Shown here: positions 30,933 to 45,900 of the stretch, one piece after another | Numbering within the stretch: the first letter of the stretch is position 1 | Layout: each line of letters starts with the position of its first letter | Source: Acanthaster planci | Lineage: Eukaryota > Echinodermata > Asteroidea > Valvatida > Acanthasteridae | Reading direction: 5' to 3' | Length of the DNA: 64,000 nt | Assembly (NCBI RefSeq): GCF_001949145.1 | Contig: NW_019091642.1 | Span: 274,435-338,434 of the forward strand | Position numbers and translations under genes: made by a program | The notes under the pieces: model-generated | Told to the model about the DNA's origin: nothing | Databases searched by the model: none | What the model saw: the letters and a program-made list of their open reading frames with translations, nothing else

Positions 30933-33900
30933 CTGCAAGAGTGAATAAAAGAAATACTGCCAAGATAGACAAGGTTTAATATATAAAGCTGCATAATTGC
31001 ACTGTGAGGGAACCTCCCCGTGTTTTTAAATAAATATGGGCCAAAACTAAATATTGACAAGAATGGACCTTGCCCATGAAATATGCAAATGAGGCAGGTG
31101 CATGCATATTACTACCACTGGTTGGCAAAGTTGCTTAAATGTATGACATAACAAAACAAATCTCCATGTGCGCGCAACTTTTACTATGAGCACACACGCC
31201 ATTTCTGTACTAGTTTGACATGAGTGCCAAACTCAAAGACAAGGAAATGTTACTTTCCAACCTTAGGACAATGAAAACTTAACTTAGTTTCGAGGAAAGC
31301 GTGCTTAAGTATCGGACAAAGGCTGTAATATAGTTTTGATCGACCTTCAACAGGCCTGGTTATGGTTACAGCAGCTCTCCAACACTGCCGACAATGTTGA
31401 CAGCCGTGCTTGCCAACCAGTGGTAGAAGTGTGCATGCACCCATCTAATTTGCATATTTCACGAGAAAGGTCTATTGGAGCATTACTGTTTCTTTTGGAA
31501 ATCCATGTGGGAGCTCACTACAAAGTTATACCGTAAAGTTCAAGAAAACTGAATAGTTCTCAGTCTACATTAAATGTCCTGAGTACTGTCTTTTTCAACT
31601 GTTAAGCCCTTACGTACAGAGACTGGGGAACTTGGCCAGAGTTCTCCAAGCCACATAAAACAAATTACACCCAAGCAATTGGCAAAATATAAGTTTCCCC
31701 TTGGATGGTGCAACATCCATGTATTGGGCAGCATGTCAGCTAGAGCACAGTGACAAGTACATGAATGTGGGATGTTCCTGGGTGCTAATATACCAATTAG
31801 CAATTGGCAAACTTGTTCCCACAGTGAAGCTGAAGGAAAATGTAGTTTGCCAACTGTTTGCTGAAATTTTACCAAACCTAAACCTTGTTAAATTTAACGA
31901 GCAAGAGAGAGGCAGTTTAAACATGAGCCACCACTTGTTCACGTGTAGTCTACATGTAGCATGGTTTGCACATGTGATGCTTGCGAGGGTGCACTTCACC
32001 TCTGCATCAGTTCTACTGACGTGTTCCCAGTAAGCTAGTGTATTTTACCTGTGCATGAATTCTTGGATACAAGCCTATTAACAGCTACAAGTAAAATAGG
32101 AACTGGCATGATGGACCAGTAGGAATTCGGCTCCTGACCATGAATATGTATAAGGTATGGTAACGTCTGCTATTCCCCAGCTCTGGAAAGAGTCTGTGTT
32201 TCTCAGTGGCCTGTGTTTTCACAGGGTCACTCTCTGCTACCTGACTCAATGATATTACTTCAGTCTTAAGTTTTCTGTGATGTTGCAAATGCTGACTTTC
32301 TCACAATAACTAAATTGGTTGCTCACCTCTCCATTTAGTAGTTGCATAGCTCCTGGGTATCTCTGTACATCCACAGGCACAGGAACAGACCTCAGTTACT
32401 TTCTTCACAATGCAAGGCTGGACTCCATTGGCCCACTCCAAGAAAGAGCAATTGTGATTGGTCAGAATCTCTGGGAAGGAGGAGCAATGGCACGTGCAGT
32501 TGCAGGTGGTGTTCTCAGCACAGGTTGAGTTGTTGCAGACTTGCAGGCAGTCGGTGAACGTTGACAACTGATTGCAATGGTGCTGACATGCTGTTAGGTT
32601 AGCATGTTGAGAGAGCGTACACGGATCAAAACAGCTTGAATCACAGCTTCGGTTTGTTGAGGCTGGGCAGGTCATATTGGACACTGAGGCATTACCATCT
32701 CCTGGATTGCCACCAGACTCAGAGGAATTGCTTGAGAAATCACAGGTGTTGTTCCTTTGGCTGCAGGACATCATAGTTTCATTGCAGTCTTCATAGCATT
32801 TTTTGTGCGCTACTGGCCTGAGCTCCTCACACATACCTTGACAAAACTCAGAGCAACATTCTACGCAATACCCCACATTATGAAGCGTTTCATTAAAGCA
32901 TGCACAGTCTAGACTACTTGAATCAACTGAGGTGCAGTTTGATGTCGAACCATCAAAGCCATTACAAAAAGCACTGAAATTTGCACACTGAACTCTGCAT
33001 ACGTCTTTAAGGAGACTGCAATTATGGAGGCAGCTCTGGTAATGAAGGTATAGCACATTACTTGAACAGACAGGATATCTATAGTTCAGTACGCCCACAT
33101 GCAACATTCTATTATTGAACTGACTATTTGTAGCATTAGGATCAAAGAATATTTCATTTTCTGCAGGACTGTCCACACTTCTCCTGTTCACACTGTGGTG
33201 GGGCTTAGAGGCAAGCCTCCACTTCATAAGAAGGAGGGCTTGGTCGTAAGTGCTGTCTCCAGGTCTTGCACTTTTCACGCTGTAGTGAATGGCCTGGTTC
33301 CCACCTGAAAATAACCAGAATGGATAAGGCGGAGCTACCATGTGGGACATTTCAGTATTTGCTGCCAGCACAGGATTGCTTAACATTTCCAGGAATGGAG
33401 GCAGGATACTAGATGCATCAGCCATCTGTCTTTCTGCACTGAATGGAGTTTCCCTCAAACCAGCTTTAAAACCAGCTTTAGCAGACCTCTGATTTCCTTT
33501 TGATGAATAATATTCTTTGACTCTCTTTGCCGTCTGACTTTGACCCAAGTGCTTCTTCAAGAATCTCTTCTTCATCTCCTCGTGGACAATAAAGTCATCA
33601 AAGTTGGGCATCTTTAAGGGCTCTGACGAGAAATCGGATTTCATAAGACTAATCCCAAGTACACTACGTCTCTTTCTCCGATGGCTCCCACAAAAGTTGC
33701 TGTACTCTGTGCAGTTGTCTATAGAAGTGCATGCTGGTGATATAAACTCCTGTAGGCACTGCTGTATGCAGTTTGAATCACTGCAGTTCCAGCTACTCTT
33801 GCAGACTTCAGAAAAGTTTTTGTTTATACAGAGACTGTGGCAATTGTAGTGGGCAGTGCAGTTTGGATGGACCCCGCTGCCATTCCTAGCAGTGGTGTTT

Positions 33901-36900
33901 GCCAAGGTTGGTAGAGGATTTGCTCGTGAGAGGGTGGTACAATTAATGTAGTCTGCCTCACAATTTAGTGCACACTCAGGGCAGGTTGTGCAGTTGATGC
34001 AGTCGTAATAACATGATGTGTTAATGCTGCTGCAGTTTCTGCTGCAGTTGGTGGGGAATGCTGTTGAGTGGCAGTCTGCATAGCAAGCATAATGGCCACT
34101 GATGCACTCCTTGGCACAGGCTGCACAGCATGACTTTTCATCTTGACATACTTGACAAGTGTTTAGACAACTGTGCATTGATGCATTGCACAAGGATTTG
34201 CAATGGCTGAAGGCTTGGTAGGCCATGCAGAGGCCATTGCATGATGAGGTCTGACTCGTTGAATTGCTGCACAAAACAGCAGTATGGTTGTTAGCATCTT
34301 CACTTGTGCTATTACACATGTAAAATTCTGACGAAGAATTAGTTAAAAAGGCACTGTAATGAGAGAAAGAGCAATCATCAAGTGAACAATTCTGCAATAT
34401 GATTCCAGTGTCAAAACTGGATTCAATACAATGCGCATAAGAAAGACTGCAATTGAGACAACATCCAGTACTACAATTGCTTGCAACTTGAGGGCTGCCT
34501 GAGTATTCCTCAAGACAAACTGCAAAATCTGTTTGGCATGATTTGGCTTCTTCAGGCAAGCAGTTCGTCTGGCAGTCTTGAGTGCTTGAGGAGCAGTTGG
34601 CCCTGCATTCCCCAGTGCAGTCACAGAGTGAGCAGTTGAGGAGGCAGGTCAAATGCAGGTCCTGGCAGGTTGGTGGAAAACATACACCAAGACATGAAGA
34701 CTTCTGTCTGTTGCAATCCCAGTGGCAATCATCTCGGCACTCTAAGCAGGTGCGGCAGCCTTCAAGGCATGTGATGTTGGCATCCTGGCAAGGTAAGCTG
34801 CAATTCTGTAACACCAGATTGCTGGTACAGTCCAGGCTGCAGGCCTTGTAGTCCCGCCCGCAGACCTCGGTACACCCTAGAGACTGATTGAGAGTCTCTG
34901 AAGATGTTTGAGTCACACACTGCCTTGTACACTTGCCGAACTCAGTCCCACAATCCTGAAAGCAGTTGTTGAAGAAATCTGGGAAAACAGGTCTGCAGTC
35001 TTTGATGCAATGTGTTCTTGCAGTGGAGGAAGCTGTGGGTGATGCAGTACCTGAGGGGGAAGTTCCATTACCTGAGTGTGTTTGATAGGTAGAAGAGCTA
35101 CTTGTTGTGGCCTCTGGATTAGAAGAGCTTGACAAGTTAGTTGATGGGCCTTCTGTAGGAGTGCTTGAAGTATCATTGATGTTACTTGAATTCCTGGTCC
35201 AGTTAGTACATCCAGCCAGACACTCCTGGTAACAACTCTCAAAGGTCCTGTTCAGTGTAGCATTACTGTAAACATAGGCAAAGTTATGACACTGTGATGA
35301 GCAGAAATCACTGAAAGAACCTCCTGGAAAGCAATGCTCTGTACAATTCCTCTCAGATAGCAGTTCCACACAAGGTTTCAGACAATCCTTGTTTGCTGCA
35401 GTGCATCCATCAAGGCAAGTATCATTCAGGAAGGTAACTATCTTATACATAGAAATATTAGCTGGTCCTCCCTCACTCATATTTTGGAATCTTGTGATGT
35501 TAACCGTGAGGTTATACAAGCAGCCAGGCACACACTTATCAAATTTAACATTACACTCTTCAGCACAACATCTGATGGGGTCAATTGTGGGCTGGGTGCA
35601 GTTCTTAATGCACCTGCCAGATTCGGCAGAGCAATTTGAATGGCAAAGGTCCATGCAGGCTGGTTCACAGCCTTGACATGTGGTCCAGCAGGTTGAGTAC
35701 TGACGGAAGCAAGACTCATCACATGGGCACTGATCAACACAATCTGTGAGCATCTCACTGCAGTCTGAATGGCAACTGGCAATTTCAACTGTGCAGTTTA
35801 CTAGAGGCATAGCACTACTTAAAGGAAAACTTGTGGTTGTGCTTCCTGTACAATTCAGAGATCTACCAATGCAAGAGGAGTTGTCCGCAGTGTGGTTGCA
35901 GGTGCCAGACTCATTTAAACAACTCGTCCCATTAATAGGAACCAGGGTTTGCATTGCGGAGTCAGTGTGGTTTCCAATGACACCTGCCTCACTACTAGGG
36001 TGATCATCAGAAGACTGGGTGGGAGTTACAGCATCAAAGATGTATCCACCACACGGCTGACATGCATCATCACAGGCTAGATACTGAGCCTCACAGCCAA
36101 GCCGGCAGTCAGGCCTAGGCATGATGCATCCTAACATGCACCTGTCAAATGCATCAACACAGTCATAGCTGCATCCTTGGAGGCACTGTTCATCCATTCC
36201 ACATGCATCTGAACAATTGTCAATGCAGACTACTCGCTGTGTGGGGCAGGCCAGAAGACAGCACTTCTGGTCACAGCTGTCATAATTTGACCCGCAGATT
36301 TCTGTACAAGTCCCAAAGCAGCTCTGGTCAATGGATGTGAAGCAGTGCTCAATTGTATTATTTTTACAGTTCAACATGGAGCTTGATGTCTCATTGTGAT
36401 GTGTACAGTTACCAATGGAGCAACTGCTGGGTGAATCACTTGATGTTACGTTCCCGGAAGTCTGAGCAGCAGCTGAACAATTGCTGGCACTTGTGATAAC
36501 TTCACAGGTCTCAGCCACACAAGTATGATTACAGCTATCCATACACATCAAGAGCTCAGACTCACAAGGCTGAGTGCAGGAAATACTCGGTGGATCACAG
36601 GTGATGTTGCAAATCCCTATATTGATGCTGCACATACCTAGACACTCAGCTACACAATCCTTGTCGTCTTTGCAAGTGTACATGCAATTATCACCACATA
36701 TAGTATGATTGAATTGGCACTCATCCAGACAGCAGCTCTTGGTGCAGAAATGCTCCTCGCGAGCGCAGTCCCAGTCACAGATCAGTGAGCAGTTCAGCTC
36801 CATCCCTGGGTAGAATACCTCCAGCTGCCCCTGGCAAACCTCCTCACAGATTCCCCAACACTCTGACCTCCCAGCGGTACAGTTATCATGGCATGTAAGA

Positions 36901-39900
36901 GGTGGCTTGAGGCAATCGACCGTGCAAAGCGCATGGCCAAGGGAGCAATCAAGCCTACAGTTAGAGTCAACTGAGCAGTTGTGGTGGGCGTCCCCTTCAA
37001 CAGAGCAGTTGCTGCACAGGACAAGGCAGGCATCTAGCTGGAAGTCGCAGGCATCCAGGCAGCATTCCTGACTGCAGTTGGTGTGTTCATTACTGCATTC
37101 TGTCAGGCATACCTGCAGCTCCTCATAGGAGCACCAGGTACAATTTTGACAGGAGTCCCGACAAGCAGATTCTTCCTGAAATGGATACAAGACCCAAAAA
37201 TGTAAGTAACTTACATTTAGTAAACTACTCTAGTTTCCTGCCAATCCTGTTCCTAATGCGAAACTACCCCTCACTAGGATAATAACATATAATCATTGTA
37301 TGTTTAGTTATCCATGTGATTAGATACTGAGCCATGAAATGCTAGAACATGTTCCAAATTTGATACAATTTCAAAATTGTGCTTTTCTATGCACTCACAT
37401 TGCATTTGTGCCAAAGAGGTAATTTACTTCTAGTGATTGCAAACATAATGCCAGCCTGTGTCCTTGAAACATATGTTGTCAGTTTTCAATCAGATAAACC
37501 AAGCAAATTGGGTATTTACCCCAATTGCTCTGTGTGATAATACAGCGCCTTGAGCATCAGTTGTGATGGATATGTGACCTATATAGATATCCACTATTAT
37601 TATTATTATTATGCAAGATACTGGAGCATAAGGGGATGATTGTTATAACCAAATGTTCAATGTAAGAGTTTAGTAAAGCTGAATACAACTGCATAAGGAC
37701 TATGTAATCCACCTACAAAATTGTCACCAAAAATCCCAACCGCACAAATACATTTAGGTTTGTCTTATGATGATAACTGACAGGTGCTTCAAACCTCAAA
37801 GCAATCTGGAAGACAACCACAAGAGCAGTTCTCAGGTTTGGGCTGAAACTCCGAGCAGTTGGCTCCTGAAGGAAGATCCCAAAAATAGGTGCAGTTGCAG
37901 TAGTCCTCACATGTGGGTGGAACCTCCACTTTGTAGGGTGGGAGGTTGCCTGTCATGAAGCACCCACCTTCGTAGCTGTGGATCAAATGAAAAATAGACA
38001 GTTAAAAGCAGCTTAATCTGTTCACGGCTACAGGAAATTCAAGCATCTCGACAGGTTCATTCAGAAGAACAAGACACTGCTTAAGGTTGTGTCAAATATT
38101 CGAATATTCAAACATTTAGCATAATTCACTTATTATTTTTCAAATTCAAATATTTGAATGCAAAATTTATAAAACGAAGGGAGAATTTTCTTTTTTAAGT
38201 GAGATAACTAGCCCTATTGTGGCTTATTTCAAGCAGATTCCCGGCAGCTGATATGCCCAGCAGTCCAACACAGAATCTATCAATATCCTAGAAAACGGGA
38301 ATAGCTTTTTAAAAAATATATATGAATGTGCCAAGATATGGCCTTAGTACTAATGACGTATTGATGCAAATTTTGATGAAATAAAATATGACAAAACTTT
38401 CATGACAATATTTCAACTTTAAATTGAATGACTGGAGGTCCAAAGAGGAAGATGGCCACATCAGATAAAACTGTAAGTGGTCTCTCAGTGACCACAAATG
38501 GTGGCGTTGGAGAAGCTCTTTTGTTGTCAAATCTTCACTGGAAATAGTCCTAACAGTAAAAAGCTATTCTAGTGATTATAATGTACAATTGTGTGCATTG
38601 TTGCGACTGATTTTGTATATGGTTTGTTACCAAATATTCAACTATTCAATTGAATTGAAAGTTGAATAATCGAATTATTTGAATTGCCTCCGCCCTAACA
38701 CTATTGAGATCTGCTTGTGTGTAGATCATAAACATTCTTCAACTGCATGTTCCAAATGTCACAATGCAAAGGATTAGTGAATGCTGATTTAGGCAGGTGC
38801 TTGTAATCAAGGTGAGACAGCATCTAGACAAATCCTATCCAAAAGACTTGGTTCCTGTACACCTTAATTCATATGTGCACATAACAAGTAAGTTCCAAAT
38901 GGCTTATACAGCATGCGCATTCATCCCATGACATATGAAATCAGATGAAAACACTCAACAGGTGTTATCTCCTAATGAAGGTCAGTTTGGGTAATACTCA
39001 CACATGCTTGGTATTGTTATAGAAGCAGGCATACATGATGTCGTGTACCTCATCGTACAGAGCATTGTAGCTTGACAATTTGAGATCTGTGAATACACAT
39101 CGTGATATGAGGAGTGAAGCACACAAATGTAAGTTTTTTACTGAGTAAATGAGCAGGTGGTTGTCGTTGGTTACAGTGGTGCTCAAGTGAACTTCAAAGA
39201 AAGTAATACAGTGCATTTTAAATCTGTGGGTAAAGTCTGCACGAAGTTGACAAAGTTAAAGTAGGACTCAAAGCAATATATCCCTCTTTTACAAGAGTAG
39301 TTTGAAACTTTACATTGGGGAATGGCATAGATGGAATTACTCTTTGCTGGTACATCATGGAAGCAGTCCTTTTCAGGAGAATGTGTCGACTCTAAGAACA
39401 GCTACTGGGGAGAAAGGGTTCGAAGTTTTGAACAGGGTGTTTGGTTTGTCTTCAGGAAACTGTTTGAAAAATCAAGACCTTTCTCAAAACCAACACTTTC
39501 TTCTAAAAGGAATTGATGCCATAATCTACTACCAACAATATAATGTCAATCCATCTTACCTTCCAGCTCCGGTCTTCCTGTGTATGTTGTTGGAACTGTA
39601 ATGCACAATAACGGTTTAAGATTTTGGTCAAAATCATTTCATACTTGGTCCTTAGGCTTTGGTATTTAAATATCTGTAAAAAAAAAACACTCTTACTGAG
39701 AGTGAGACTCATACGAGCTCCAACTCTCATGTTCTTGTTCCAGACATGTACCGTGTGATAGTTATTGCGGAAATCCACAACATTAGGCAATCACACACCA
39801 AATCCCCATAATTAAGTCCAAAGTTTCAGAGCAAAAGAAAATCTTGCCTGTTAATTTGGAGGAAAACCTAATGTTTTTGTTTCAAACTGGTTAATAAGTT

Positions 39901-42900
39901 TCACAGTGATCAATGAAACTGTTTACTGGATTATATATCATGAGAGTATTTATGTGGACTGGTAGCTGACAGACTAGAAAAACATGGCAATATTCACCTG
40001 TTCATGTACCGTCAAACTATGACCTGTGACTGACTTAACCCTAACTCTTTTGATTTTCAAAGTTGACCAACAGCATAAACAAGGATCTGGTAGTCGGGAG
40101 ACACGTGGGAGTCCACATTTTGAAATCACAACCTGCTGTATAGGCCACCTGTAAATTTATTATCCAATGAGGAACGGGTATCTGGTGGGAGCAGCTTCCT
40201 CAACTAACGGCACATATCCCCTCCCACACGAGTACTATGCTACATGTTCACAATGTTCCATCGTCCACTAACCTTCAAAGCTGATCTTAATCGGGATGAC
40301 ATCATGGGAGTGTGTCAGCACGTTGTGTTTGAAGTCATCCTCGTGGGGGTTGTACAGATCCCAGGAGAAGTAATATGTCTCGGCCAGCGTGACCATGTGG
40401 TACTCTCCCTGAGGTAGCGCCCTCAGAGGGTCTAGCCTGACCAGGAAGTGGAAGGAGATCATGTCTGTGTTCCTCAGTGTGGGTACCTGTGAACAAGAGA
40501 ATGGAGTAAGTTTAGAGGTTTGAGTTACAAGTTCATAACTAGCCACTTGCCACATGCTGTGTTCCTGGTCCCTGGACAAGTAACAAAACTGTACCTACAT
40601 GAATGCATGTATTATGTAAATTTCTATGTACACGTAATGTAATATCATTGAAGGGGGTGACATTCCAACAAAAAAATACTGTCCACTGAATGACTTATAG
40701 AATGTCATAAAAAATTAAAGATAAGTTCACGTTACTTGGTTCATACATGTACCTCAATACCTCAGGGACTTGACATTTTTTTATCCACTCTTAGTGGTTA
40801 AGAGCTGTCACAACTGGTGTTAAAATCTTTCTTGGTTTCATATGACATTTCTCCTAATTTGTGGATTAAACTACTCATTTGTGATGACTCAATGAAGAAG
40901 GCAGGTTCATAGTCTGATTTTCACATTACACACCAGTACCAATGCATTCTGTCACTCTGCATCAGCACTTTGGATGACGTAGGTTTTCCCGACAAAGAGA
41001 CTGCGTGGGAGGCAAATACCAATTAAACGGCTGCAGGAATGTCCCACAAAACATGAGTGAACAACGATATATAAGTTAATATAGAGTATTAGTGTTTATG
41101 TGCCTCTTTTTCACAATTTACCACTGGTAATAATTCTTCAGCTCAGTCTATTATCATCTCCTTGCCCCTGTTCATCCAGTTATTTTAACTTTTTTGTTCA
41201 TTTTACTGTAACAACTCACTCAACATCTGATTCATGACACTTGATCATACCACACATGAGACTGAGATTGACTGAAAGTAACAATCTACGATGGGAAAGG
41301 TACCTAATCACACCGAATGGAAATATAGAACAAGAGCACAAAATTGATTTGTAAACATTTTTAAAGACTTAAATGTGCCAACGTTTTTGAAATGGTACTA
41401 CTACCTCTCAGCGGAGAGGACTGAGAGAAATGTTTACAGTGGAAAAAACTTGGATGTCCTAGACAAAAAACCTGGATACACCATTGATACGCGGCATCCT
41501 TGGTGAATTTAGACCTCAAAAAAACGGGGAAAAGTCAATGCCAGTGATGGTCACAACATCACTCACATAAAACTGGAATCCCTTGGTAGGGTCAGTCCTG
41601 AGTGCTTCAACAGGTTGGATTGCATTGTAGTCAGATAGTGATGTCTTGTGATTGGTCAGATTGACATATTCAACATAGGTTGGGAACATCCAGAGAACAG
41701 AGATGTCTCGTGCTGTCAAAGTGGACAGAGGATGGTGGAACACCTCAGTGTAGAATTCCAGCAGATCACTGCAGACAAATACAGAAAGACATTTGCTTAA
41801 GATAAATATTCAATTCCGAAATAAATACCATTCAGAACAACAAAAGCCCTTCTTTTGCAACAGTTTGTCCTACAGCTCATGGTGTGCACATGTCAGTGAA
41901 ATGTTCCATTCATGGCCATTCAGGAATGTTTGCCTGGATTCAATTGAGAAGACCCCTTGATCATATCCTTTAACTCATTACTTCAGGAAGGTTTTACATG
42001 TTTAGAGGAGGGTCATTCCATGACTCTGGGGTCTAAAAGTGCGACATGTTTGGTGTCCTGTCCCCATAACACCTGACCTGGGATATCTGACGTGGAAATA
42101 TCATTGAAGTCGACTTCAAAATATCTTTATTTTTTTGGCTGATAATTTCTGTTGCTTCACCACTCTTGGAAATTCAAAAATGTGTTCCAAATTTAAAATT
42201 ATATTCCAGATGTTACAGGGACGTGAAAACAGCTAGACCCCAAATTTATAGAAAGACCCTGGAATGTTTGTGCATGTACATCCTGTCAGTTTAGGGCAGG
42301 CAGGTGAAATGTGAGTGATCTGACTTACCCTGGAACATATCCTTCAGTACCAGGAGCTATCCATACATTCATATCCAACCAGATAGTGCCAGCCTGCAGA
42401 CAAATAGCCAAAGCAAATGCTCTGGACATAATTATCTCATTTCAAGTTTGACAATTAAAAACTCCATCCAAATGGAATTATTATTTCTTTATTAAAGATG
42501 ATAAAATGGGGGAAGATAGGTGTTTTTCTACCAATTCTGCGCAGGGATACAGACCTAGGCAGATGATCTCATAAGACAAGGCAGTCTGACCAAGTTTTTA
42601 AAGATATATCGTCCACTGCCTGTAAAATATTTGTCAAAATTTGTCAAGTACATGTATGTTATTACTATTCAAAAAGTGTGACCCTTTATAAAAATGTTGA
42701 AGTACACCTGTGAAATTGGTAAATATATCTAAATTTAGCACTTTACTCTCTTGGGCACTTACTTCAAGTCGGTATGGAGCAAAAGGAATAATGGTTGGCT
42801 TTTGATCCACTCCATGGTCATAGCTAACAAAAGGTTGAAGAATCTCGGTGATACCCTTTGTCAGTAATGGAGTGATGGACAGCTCAAATTCCAGACTAAA

Positions 42901-45900
42901 CACATCCTAGTAAAATGACAAAATGCCAAACTTTACTCAGTAANNNNNNNNNNNNNNNNNNNNNNNNNNNNNNNNNNNNNNNNNNNNNNNNNNNNNNNNN
43001 NNNNNNNNNNNNNNNNNNNNNNNNNNNNNNNNNNNNNNNNNNNNNNNNNNNNNNNNNNNNNNNNNNNNNNNNNNNNNNNNNNNNNNNNNNNNNNNNNNNN
43101 NNNNNNNNNNNNNNNNNNNNNNNNNNNNNNNNNNNNNNNNNNNNNNNNNNNNNNNNNNNNNNNNNNNNNNNNNNNNNNNNNNNNNNNNNNNNNNNNNNNN
43201 NNNNNNNNNNNNNNNNNNNNNNNNNNNNNNNNNNNNNNNNNNNNNNNNNNNNNNNNNNNNNNNNNNNNNNNNNNNNNNNNNNNNNNNNNNNNNNNNNNNN
43301 NNNNNNNNNNNNNNNNNNNNNNNNNNNNNNNNNNNNNNNNNNNNNNNNNNNNNNNNNNNNNNNNNNNNNNNNNNNNNNNNNNNNNNNNNNNNNNNNNNNN
43401 NNNNNNNNNNNNNNNNNNNNNNNNNNNNNNNNNNNNNNNNNNNNNNNNNNNNNNNNNNNNNNNNNNNNNNNGAAAAAATGCCAAACTTTGCTCAGTAAGA
43501 TGAAAGGAAATGCCAAACTTTACTCAGTAAAATGAAAGGAAATGCCAAACTTTACTCAGTGAGATGAAAGGAAATGCCAAACTTTACTCAGTAAGATGAA
43601 AGGAAATGCCAAACTTTGCTCAATAAGATGAAAGGAAATGCCAAACTTTACTCAGTGAGATGAAAGGAAATGCCAAACTTTGCTCAGTAAGATGAAAGGA
43701 AATGCCAAACTCTGCTCATTGAACAAAGTTTTCTTGTAAGGTTTCGTCCCTATCTTAATTGCCCTCCCTACTTCACAAGACACATAGAACTGCTAAACAG
43801 CAGCAGAAGCTCTGCAGGTGTATAGCTTGATCTGAGTGGGCAAGCTTTGATTCATTTTATAAACAACTTTGATTGGGTCAGCATACCTCGTCATCGCTGT
43901 AGAGTCCAGCATACCAGTCACATTGTTGTTGAGCCAGGGATCCTTCCAATGGTCCATATATCAAGATAAAGTCTTCACCTCCGCAGGTGAAATTGGGGTC
44001 ACCTGGGAGATAGAGCAGCTAAACACTGTTGTGCTGTTAACAACTACACATACACGTACATGCAAAACAACAAAGCTGTCATACATGTAGCTCGCTACAA
44101 CCTACACAGGTGTGTGCATATCAAATTATTCAAAATGTTGAACTAGTACTATTTTCTATTTGTCTTATATTAATATTTTAAATGCATTTTAAGCTAATAA
44201 ACCTACATGGAGTTCTGATACTGATAAAAACCCCAAATGCCACATATGTAAAGTGCTATCACCCATATTATTCACTAGTAAAATATTATCCAATATGTGA
44301 AGTGCCAACAGCCATCCTGACAGGCACATAGACTGACAGATTGACAGACAAATTGACAGCCCGATTGACAGACAGACTGACAGACAGATGGAAATCAAAA
44401 CTACATAGGCCAAAATTGGGTTGACAGCTTGCCAAAATGTGACTTTTTATACATGTCCATTAACCATGTTAACCGTCAGTAAACAGTTTGTAAACACTTT
44501 TGTGTCAACTTATAGGTTTCCAACAAAGCTACTGTTGGTCTCTTCTTTAATTAAACAGTAGCAAATGCAAAAGATTTCACTGATTGTGATAATGGCCATT
44601 TTGAAGCCATGATGCCTGATTGAGGCACAACAGGGACTTAGAATATTTACTTGTTTCTGCACAGACTGAGTAGAAGTTTGAAGACCATAGGAGCTCGTCT
44701 GAAGATAGTGGCCTCTAACAATGATAGTTCATGATATGGGCTACATGTACATTGACATGACCCCAGAATAAAACTAAGACAACCCCACCCAAGATGCCAT
44801 CAAAGCAGAATCGTCACACCAAGCAATTCACTGTGAGGTACTCTGACAGAATTCTAATTTCAAAGTGTTTTGAGACTAATACCTGAACATGTAACATTAC
44901 AGAAGTCCAACGTGACTGGCTCCATGTCAACAATTTCTCTGGTGACATTCTGCCATTTGGTGATGTCCTGGCTGCAATTGGCAAGATAAATCTAAGAAAA
45001 AAATATACATATATATTTCAACCATGTTGATTGCAATTTTTGAATGTGATCCCTATAATATCAAGATGATTTTTTTTTCAGAGTCAGAGTCCCAAATGAG
45101 CTTTTACAGATTACAAATGAGATTTTAATTTTCAAGGAATGACCCCTTAAGGTTTTGCATGTAATATCTGAATACATTCCCATCATCTGATTGTGGCTCA
45201 TAATGTTTATGTTCAAATGCACAGCACAAATGTCTGCTTTGCCCAAAGCACTGGAATACTCCCAACTTCAGCCACAGCAAGTTTTTACTTAAATATGCAC
45301 AATACAATGTACACAAATCACAGATTTATTTTGGAGATCAAGCATGTGATTGCTGGCAAACAACAGAAGTTATACAACTCCTTAACTAAAGCTTTCCAAA
45401 ATAAAATGAACGTATTGAAAAAGCTGAAGTTCACAGGAAACCGACCTCCATGTTACTGCGGAGCTACAATGTACATTTATCGGTACTTTATTATTAGAGT
45501 TGTTTGGAGTCATCGCAAATTTTTGTCACTTGTATTTGACGGATACAAGTTGGATTCAACATTCAGTTAACTTCTTTTGATACTTTCATTTTAATAATTT
45601 ATGTGGGAGGGCTGTGAAGTTGAATTTAGCACAAAGGTACACAATTTCAGTATCAGATGCAAAGTGTAATTATGTAGGTGTACATGTACATTACTTCTGA
45701 ATTTAATTTGTCCCAAATAATGATGGGTTGACATTTGGAATTATTGACATTTCCTGACAAATACAAAACTCCATTTGTACAGTATGTTACTCCTTTTAGA
45801 ATAAATTTTGTAATAACAAAGTGAATAGTAACAGTGAATTAATACTAATTACCGTTACTATTTAGTAACAATAAATTAGTAACAGCACAACACTATTGCT

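Noticed and set aside
32319-36340. Plus-strand open frames opposite the 4.85-kb exon
   Set aside because: They are antisense shadows of a cysteine-rich coding exon and show no family signature or splice context.
42896-43535. Open frames across the 528-N gap and minisatellite
   Set aside because: Same artefact; the array is noncoding and intronic to the minus-strand gene.
42907-43720. CRISPR-like array
   Set aside because: Units are contiguous with no unique spacers, and the DNA is clearly eukaryotic; it is a minisatellite.
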